Below, in pieces: positions 57,801-64,000 of a stretch of DNA of 64,000 nucleotides. Position numbers and translations under genes: made by a program. How positions within the stretch are numbered: the stretch's first letter is position 1; each line of letters begins with the position of its first letter. The stretch comes from Danio rerio (taxonomy: Eukaryota; Chordata; Actinopteri; Cypriniformes; Danionidae), in NCBI RefSeq assembly GCF_049306965.1, contig NC_133176.1, positions 48,156,001-48,220,000 on the forward strand, in the 5' to 3' direction. The notes under the pieces were generated by a model that saw only the letters and a program-made list of their open reading frames with translations, searched no databases and was not told the DNA's origin.

Positions 57801-60800
57801 TTGTTTACCCGGACATTTAAAAAGAATATATTTTAATCACAGTACTGTGAAACAGTGATATTTAAGGTTATCATATCATTAGAATCTTATACTGGCCCTT
57901 GCCTACTTAAGATGATTATTGAACTATTATTGAAAAAGCTCTACCAAATTGGATACATGTGCAATTGCAGGTTTTGTGTCACAGTGTGGACTGTGAAAAT
58001 GGAGGCTTTTGGAAACGATGACCCATTGTCAGTAATGTGACCAATTGAGCTAAAATGGAGAGGACTTTGTACAGCGGTTGCTTTGGATGCTCTCCATTTG
58101 GACAGTGTTGTTAAAGATTCCTGTCAGTTTGTGCATGCTCTAAATTGCTGTTCACTCAGAGCTGTATTGGCATCTCAATCTATATTCTGGCTTGCTTTTG
58201 AAACTTTATACTCCTGTGTTACTTGCAACAACAACTCCAAGACTACACTGTTGGTCCATTGACAAAAAACTTGGTGCCTTTTCTTGAATTATTGCCACAA
58301 TGATTTAAAGAGCCAAAAGCTCAAAGCATACCACCATCCTTGTGCAGTACAAGGACAAAAGCATTTTCAGTATTTCAGTGTGGATTTTGGGAAACTAAAG
58401 AAAACAATAGTGTGGACAGGAAGAGTTTTTAGGCACAAAATGCTATTTTAAATTGATTCAGATTAGTGTATATAGAGCTCATTGATGATAATTGTAGTCT
58501 TCCTGTTTATGGGCTTACAGTGCAACCATGAGTTTAATTTTTAACATGTATGAGGAGCTCAGTGTGTTTATTGTTCTGTTTTTTAACAACATACTAGGGT
58601 TCTGAAGAAAAAACTTCAATACATTGGTCCCTTGCTATTCACAGAAGTTATGTTTTAAAAAATAACCCACAATTGGTGAAATCCACAATGTAGTCAGCTT
58701 TATTTTTTATTATAGATGTTTTAAAGCTGCAAAAACACTCTCAAAGTTCAAACCTTCATATAAAAATAAGTCCAGTATTATAGAATGAAACCAAAGATCG
58801 ATACCATTTGATCTTCATTTATTTATTTATTCCATAATGGAATAATGCCTTTAGCATGTCCAGAAAGCCAACTTTTTGTGCAATGGCTTTTGACAGTGCA
58901 GAATGTTTCGTCGACATTGTGGGGAGAAAACTTGTAGTACAGCACTTCAGGCTCACACTGATTGCTATTAAAAGATTAAGGTCAATTTGGCAAGTTGAAC
59001 GCATTCTGTACTGTACAGGAGACATGGCACAGGAGATTGATTGACAATGCTCTACAGCCAATCAGGATGCACAACACAATTCACTAATCAGGACACAGAA
59101 AACAATGCGCAATTTCAAATTGCACGAGAAAACATTCTGGAAGCTGCGAAAACTGAACTGCATTATAGCGAGGGACCACTGTATACAAAAATGACATAAA
59201 ACAATTTTGAAAGTTGCTTGCCATTGTAAATGCAAAAAGGTTATCTCTCACAACCTCATTTTTTGTTGCAGTTAATGCTTTAGAAATGGCCGTAGAGTTA
59301 TGTCTTTGGTCATTTGACATTGTCTATATTTTTCTTTCAGATCCAGAACATTCAGCTGGAGAGAGAGATGGCTCTGGCTGCAAACCGCAGTCTGGCTGAG
59401 CAGAACCTAGACATGAAGCCCCGTATTGAAAATGACAGAGCACGGCTGGTGGAGAAATACACTGAACTGGAGGCAGTGAGGGAGAAATACAAACAGCACT
59501 GTGTCCTGAGAGGTAAGGGACATACTTACTGTGAAATATAAAAGATTGTGAATGCATTCTGGGTAAACGGATGTGAAATGAGATTAATTATTGTCAGTGC
59601 AGCTTTTCTGGAAAACGAGAAGCGAGTAGTTTTGTTCGGAGCTGAAACTACTTTTGATAGTAATGATGTGCTTACTTTTTTCCTTATTACAACAGGAACA
59701 ATATAGGTTCATCCATGGGTAATAAAGAAATAAAATATAGGATAAAGGGTGGCACGGTGGGTCAGTGGTTGGCACTGTCACTACACAGCATGAAGGTTGC
59801 TGGTTCGAGTCCCAGCTGGGCTAGTTGACATTTCTGTGTGGGGGTTGCATGTTCTCCCCGTGTTGGCGTAGGTTTTCTCCGAGTGCTCCAGTTTCCCCCA
59901 CAATTCAAAAACATTCGCTAAAGGTGAATTGAGTAAAACAAATTGGCTGTAGTGTGTGAATGCAAGAGTGTATGGTTGTTTCCCAGTAAAGGGTTGCAGC
60001 TAGAAAGGCATAAAAAAGCATAAAACATATGCCAGAATAGTTAGTGGTTCATTCCACTGTGGTGTGACCCCTGATAAATAAAGGACCAGCCGAAGGAAAA
60101 TGAATGAATGAATATACGAGAAATCTACATTCATCTAAACCGACCAACATTTTCAGATCTTTTTATGGCATGACTGTAATTGTAATTCTCTTATTAAAAC
60201 ATCTTGGGTTTTGTTTACTTTTTAGTCAAATAGGAGACACAAAACTTTGGTGTCTGCATCAAATGAAATTTATCGAAGTAAAAATAAACCATCCAAATAT
60301 TCTATTAAAATAGTGATTACATAAGATTAAAATGACAGTGCTCTTTCAGCTTCTGTTCACTCTGTAGTTAATCTGCAATGGCAAATGTCACTGTAGTTTC
60401 AAAGACTCTGAAAGAATGAAGCTCTGAAAAGAATTTAAACTCGATTTCTGAACGGAGCATGTTGTTCGGCCAGAAAATCTTCTATCTGTGCGTAGGTCTG
60501 TGGTATAGAGCTGTTCTAAGAGCTTGTTTTGTTCTGCCACTGTTTCTCCTCCTCTTGTGACATGACATCACAGGATTGCTATGTGTCTGGCTTGTTTCTT
60601 CACTGTAGCCCTATTCTACTTCCTCTCAGTCCTTTAGACCTTTTTTTTTTTTTTATAATTACAACACATTTCTGGCCAACTTGTGTGTTTGCAGAACCGT
60701 TTTCAATCCTCAGTTTCTTACAGACCTATTTATGCATCAACGCTGTCTCACTTCTGTCTCTCTCTTTCCCTCTGCGCAGACAGCATCATGGGACAGGTGT

Positions 60801-63693
60801 CTCCGGAGGGTCTGTTGTCTCGTCTGCAGGCAGAGGGCGCCAGCACAGAGGCAGAGTCAGAGGTGGGTTACCATCCCTTTTATAATCTACTTAAAATATT
60901 CTTTCTTCTTTGTTGATCCTTGGCTTTTCATTTATCTGATCTGTGAATTTACTTGGGTAATGAGTAATTCTTGTACATTCAGATGGTTAACACCTATACA
61001 TTTTAATGTAGTCCTAACCTATATTTCATATGATGTACAATTAAAATGTTTGGACACGTGTTTCATAAATAAACTTCATAGTTTGCATCAGCAACTTATT
61101 ATTTAATTCCATTTAAAATATAGTAAACATTTGTAATGTATTATAACTAAAATGTAACAAAAAAATAAATATGAACAATATTTTAATGATACTAATATAA
61201 CAATTTACGAATATTATGCATCAGTCATTACTCCAGTTTACTAAGAAAATCTGATGTAATCCTTATAATGATTCTTTGAGCGGAGATGTTGAATAACTGC
61301 TTTTATATTATTAAGAATGTTATACAACGTTTATATTACTTAAAGCTGCCGTAGGTGATCTGCCAAAATAATCTGTTACCATAATATCTTTGAAAACACA
61401 GTCCACCCCCTGTCCTCACCTAAAGCCACGCCGCCTGAAATCCTGAAGGCGCATCTTAACCTCTAAAGGCCCAAAGTGTTTTTTGCATGCATTTTTCATT
61501 TCTGTTTGCTATTTGGGCTTATTGGAACCTAATTAAAATGATCTTTTTCTAATTATCTAATTATCTTTTGATATGATGTACTTTTAGAGAAAAATTATGT
61601 TCATATATGTGGACTCCAGGTGTGAGTTTACATAAACACTTTTTCCTGACAGTTTTTTTTAATACATGTATAACATATAATTTTTTTGAACATGTTTTGA
61701 CTATCAGAGAGTAAACACAAACTTTTTTGCCCATTTTGAATGGTTAAAATAGTATGTGGGACATTTCTTGAGCTGCAAAACAGTTGCAGGATGACACTAT
61801 GTCTGTATCAAAATATAAAACATTCAAAGTATTTTAAATACCAACTTTATAGCTATAGTGTTCTGTCTACGTATGTAGCCAATAAGCCCTAGGAGGTTAA
61901 AGATGACAGTGGACATCCCACTAGATCATGTTATGTGACAGTTAAAAAACATTATTGTACTTTATAATTCTACAACTGCCAAAGAATAAAATGAATTATA
62001 TCTAGCACATTTTATGTTGTGTAGCAAGCAAACCTGTCATAATGTGCAATATTTCATGCATACAAGGATTGCTGGCCTCACTCTCTCCTGTGCTTTGTCC
62101 TAAAGCAACTACTGTATGCTTAGTGGTTGGCAGAAATTGCACTTGTTACTAAGCCGTACTTACATGCTATTTCAGACCCAATTTTCAGAGTAGCATTGTA
62201 AACAATATGGGGAGTGGGTCACAGGTGTCATTGTTCAAAAATGAACCAATGTGAATATAAAAGCAACTTCAGCTCAGTAAAGTAGGCTAGGAGGAATAGT
62301 GCTGTTTGCTTGTGTTTTGTTGTTAAACTAAATAAAAATCTACATTATCGATGCTGTAAAAGGACCCTTATGAAACTGAAAATAGTCACATCAAGCTATC
62401 ACCAGAAGATTTTCAGTGGGTAAACAACACTTCTGTGCATATAACCTATTCATAACAACCCAATCTACATAAGCTTTGCAGAACTAAAATGCTTTTTAAA
62501 TATACATTGTCTAAAACAAATACTTCATCCATGCTGTCATCCTTCCTCCAGCGTGCAAAAGTAACTACAATACTAGTTCGAGATTTTAAAAAGTTTTGAT
62601 TGAGCGTTTGTTTTTACTGCTGTCACCGCTGGCGAATCTGTCTGCGTAAGCAGGGGTGCACAGATGTACAAATCTACATTTATTGACAGACGGTTTGGAC
62701 TACTTATCAGAATTATGGGAATCATCAGCCCGACAAATTTTAATTGGATGAACATTTTTTTATACCTTACCCAGAATATAAAAAGTACATATAAACACAT
62801 TTAGATAATTTATTTTAATCATTACTATTGGACTGTGAAGAGACTTTCAACCAGCACAACAAAACGTTTCTGAAGACAATCACCATCTGCACCTTTAAAC
62901 ACATTTGAAATCAGCAAAAGTGAAAAATCAAAAGCATTGAATGCTACATATGTTTTGAACTGTAGTTTCGAGCTAACATTTTTCATTGCATAATGTTATA
63001 AAGGTTTGATCTTGTATTACCAAACCCAAAGTGTGAGGATTTAAAAACCACTCAATGTCTTTCTCTCAGGCTCTAGCAGATGAGTTTCTGGAAGGTTCAA
63101 TATCGCTGGACTCTTTCCTCGAACGCTTCCTTTCCCTGCGCTCCCTCGCACACACGAGACGAGTGCGCATCGAAAAGCTGCAAGAAATTCTCAGCCAAAA
63201 AAGCAAAGGGATCGGAGATGCTACAATTGCATCACAGCCCTGTGCCAGTCAGGATGCTGGATCATCATCGCCGTGGCAACAACAGCAGCCGCAGCAGAGC
63301 TCCAAAATCAATGCACCCTCCAACGCCTCTAGTTCTGCTCTCCCTTATTCCCCCTATCCCGTCGCTCCTCCATCAGCCTCCACAGCAGGCAGCACTAACC
63401 CCAGCACAGCGTTTCAGCCCTACCCCAGCCAGGGCGCCCCATTCCCTCAGGCAACAGGCTTTCCAGCTCCCAGGCCTGCGTTTGGTCCCCCAGCATGCCC
63501 ATATCCCACTCAGCCCCAGTTTCCTGCCCCTCCGTTTGGGCAGTTTGGTCCCACGCCTGCCCAGTATCCTGCTCCATACCCGCAATATGGAGTATACAAC
63601 TACCCCACAGGCCCCCATGCACCATCAACCCAGTCACCCCCAGGTAGACCGCTTTATAGGGCAGGTTTTGGGGTACCACAGCCATACTCCTGA
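54822..63693 (+). CDS. vps37c: VPS37C, ESCRT-I subunit
   Basis: VPS37 joins TSG101, VPS28 and MVB12/UBAP1 in ESCRT-I, which sorts ubiquitinated cargo into multivesicular bodies and helps cytokinesis. Four coding exons, 54822-54914, 59341-59512, 60780-60862 and 63070-63693, join in phase (0, 1, 0) to 323 residues; human VPS37C has 355. The Mod(r) domain fills residues 1 to about 160. It includes LQDLLDNLERVESMALESDE, the most conserved family stretch (IQLEREMALAANRSLAEQNL at about 35-54), VSPEGLLSRLQAEGASTEAE, and DEFLEGSISLDSFLERF with HTRRVRIEKLQEIL. The rest is Pro/Gln/Ala/Tyr-rich (PYPTQPQFPAPPFGQFGPTP), as in VPS37C rather than A, B or D. The reading frame is intact. A donor-like site at 63643 leaves open an alternative C terminus. 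Intron 1 is 4.4 kb and holds several transposons. Confidence 0.93.
54955..55162. mobile_element. Palindromic teleost MITE (AGTTCACCC type), short
   Basis: TTAGTTCACCCAAAAATATG at the left and ACATTTTTGGGTGAAGTTCT with CCTTTAAAGG at the right. In vps37c intron 1. Confidence 0.65.
55178..55688. mobile_element. Tc1/mariner-type MITE, opposite orientation
   Basis: GCAGTTGAAGTGAGAATTAT at the left and GGCTAATAATTCTGACTTTA with ACTGTA at the right; inverse orientation of the 1669-2222 copy. In vps37c intron 1. Confidence 0.82.
55765..56587 (+). mobile_element. DNA transposon fragment with THAP-like exon
   Basis: Inverted ends (CATAGATATATTCACTAGAT and ATCTAATGTATATATCTAT) continue inward as matching blocks (GTCAATAGTGCCGCCATATT and the inverse of AAATGGCGGCTCTATTGACA). 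The flanks are a perfect 10-bp repeat AAATGTGATT (55755-55764, 56588-56597). From 55898 or 55904 a short frame reads MRDFSAHYGCSNEKTKHKGR then TFHR and stops at a donor (AG|GTAAGA). This looks like the start of a THAP zinc-finger (C..GCSN....K....FH). THAP domains open P-element-type transposases, so a non-autonomous P-like element is likely. The first THAP cysteine is not seen. Confidence 0.6.
57055..57182 (-). mobile_element. DANA-type SINE tail
   Basis: Reverse orientation: TTCTTTTCGGCTTAGTCGCT, GAATGAACCGCCAACCTATC, then TTCCAGCCGCAACCCAACAC; the head is absent. In vps37c intron 1. Confidence 0.88.
57413..57770. mobile_element. Harbinger-like MITE
   Basis: Sister of 20661-21042: starts GGCTGCATCTGAAATCGCGT, ends ATTTGGGATGCAGCC, with the 3-bp flank repeat ATT. 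In vps37c intron 1. Confidence 0.78.
58620..59183. mobile_element. mariner/pogo-type MITE
   Basis: CATTGGTCCCTTGCTATTCA at the left and ATTATAGCGAGGGACCACTG at the right are inverted repeats of the GGTCCCTCGCTAT type, flanked by TA. No transposase. In vps37c intron 1. Confidence 0.78.
59747..60113 (+). mobile_element. DANA-type SINE, full length
   Basis: Head GGGTGGCACGGTGGGTCAGT (box A), box B GGTTCGAGTCCCAGC, body GCATGTTCTCCCCGTGTTGG, tail GGACCAGCCGAAGGAAAATG and ATGAATGAAT. In vps37c intron 2. Confidence 0.93.
61340..62898. mobile_element. TTAA-flanked DNA element in vps37c intron 3
   Basis: TTAAAGCTGCCGTAGGTGAT at the left and AATCACCATCTGCACCTTTA at the right are inverted with TTAA at the ends. 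About 1.56 kb, no transposase frame. A smaller TTAA element is nested in it. Confidence 0.6.
61456..61900. mobile_element. Nested piggyBac-like MITE
   Basis: TTAACCTCTAAAGGCC at the left and GCCCTAGGAGGTTAA at the right, an inverted pair with TTAA at both ends, as piggyBac elements leave. Confidence 0.65.
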
Positions 63694-64000
63694 GCCACTC
63701 TGTCTGTCTGTCTGTCTGTCTGTTCTCTTTTTCTCATAATCCTCCCTCTTGTCTCTCCCACCTTTCCCCTCCTGCTCTGCCCTCTCAGATTTGTGGTTTG
63801 CGTACACATGTCACATCCTGTTCCTGTCTGAGGCTTATAAAGACACTTGAGATTGAGCGTGTGCTTGTTTCCCCGACCCAACCTCAGTCAGAGACTCGAG
63901 ATGAGCTAAAACGGCTCGGTTCCTGTCCATTCTGAAGCATGTTTTCAAAATCTCTGATTATATTCAAACGACAAGATGCTTTTTTTGTGTTACAGCTCAG
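63694..64000 (+). other. vps37c: vps37c 3' UTR or intron to right edge
   Basis: A (TGTC)n run lies at 63699-63722. No AATAAA is seen before the edge. The last bases form a pyrimidine tract and AG (TTTTTTTGTGTTACAG) like a splice acceptor. Confidence 0.5.

Noticed and set aside
59747-59830. tRNA gene
   Set aside because: Box A and box B are present but as the head of a DANA SINE, without a foldable full tRNA or anticodon arm.
63080-63739. 219-codon overlapping frame in the last vps37c exon
   Set aside because: It is a shifted frame of a proline-rich exon; splice phase and homology fix the other frame.

Overview
The window is vertebrate nuclear DNA, almost certainly from zebrafish or a close Danio relative. 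Genes are split by spliced introns, the DNA is AT-rich, and it is packed with repeats typical of that lineage: tRNA-derived DANA-type SINEs (about nine copies or pieces), a 5S-rRNA-derived SINE3, several Tc1/mariner copies and MITEs, hAT elements with clear 8-bp target duplications, and elements flanked by TTAA. No bacterial-type features (operons, CRISPR, ribosome binding sites) are present. Coding calls rest on exons joined by hand from GT-AG boundaries with consistent phase, not on long open frames.

Layout: (1) 943-4770, minus: 5' end of tcirg1 (V-ATPase a3 subunit), running off the left edge. (2) 4.8-15.2 kb: repeats, with a possible distant 5' exon of the next gene near 10.4 kb. (3) 15.3-26.0 kb, plus: a 450-residue type I membrane protein with two cysteine-less immunoglobulin-like domains and a proline/glutamine-rich cytoplasmic tail made of duplicated exons; a 51-bp minisatellite lies in its third intron. 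(4) 29.7-32.5 kb, minus: tmem109. (5) 34.6-37.2 kb, minus: an ankyrin-repeat protein resembling the ankyrin module of ASPG. (6) 39.8-44.9 kb, minus, and 45.2-50.1 kb, plus: two MS4A (CD20-like) four-span genes, head to head about 0.4 kb apart. (7) 54.4-63.7 kb, plus: vps37c (ESCRT-I).

The order MS4A - TMEM109 - VPS37C recalls human 11q12, with TCIRG1 further along on 11q13, so this looks like a conserved vertebrate block carrying fish-specific members (the Ig gene and the ankyrin gene). The genes do not form one pathway. V-ATPase, ESCRT-I and the MS4A and Ig-like membrane proteins share a broad membrane/endosome and immune flavour only.

Most noteworthy observations: an 84-nt stop-free in-frame intron in the plus-strand MS4A gene whose retention would add a hydrophobic segment; the cysteine-less Ig receptor with exon-duplicated tail; a 505-bp polyadenylated insertion whose empty site is preserved in a neighbouring duplicate; a THAP-like exon inside a DNA transposon in vps37c intron 1; and a three-level nest of transposons at 50.7-53.1 kb.
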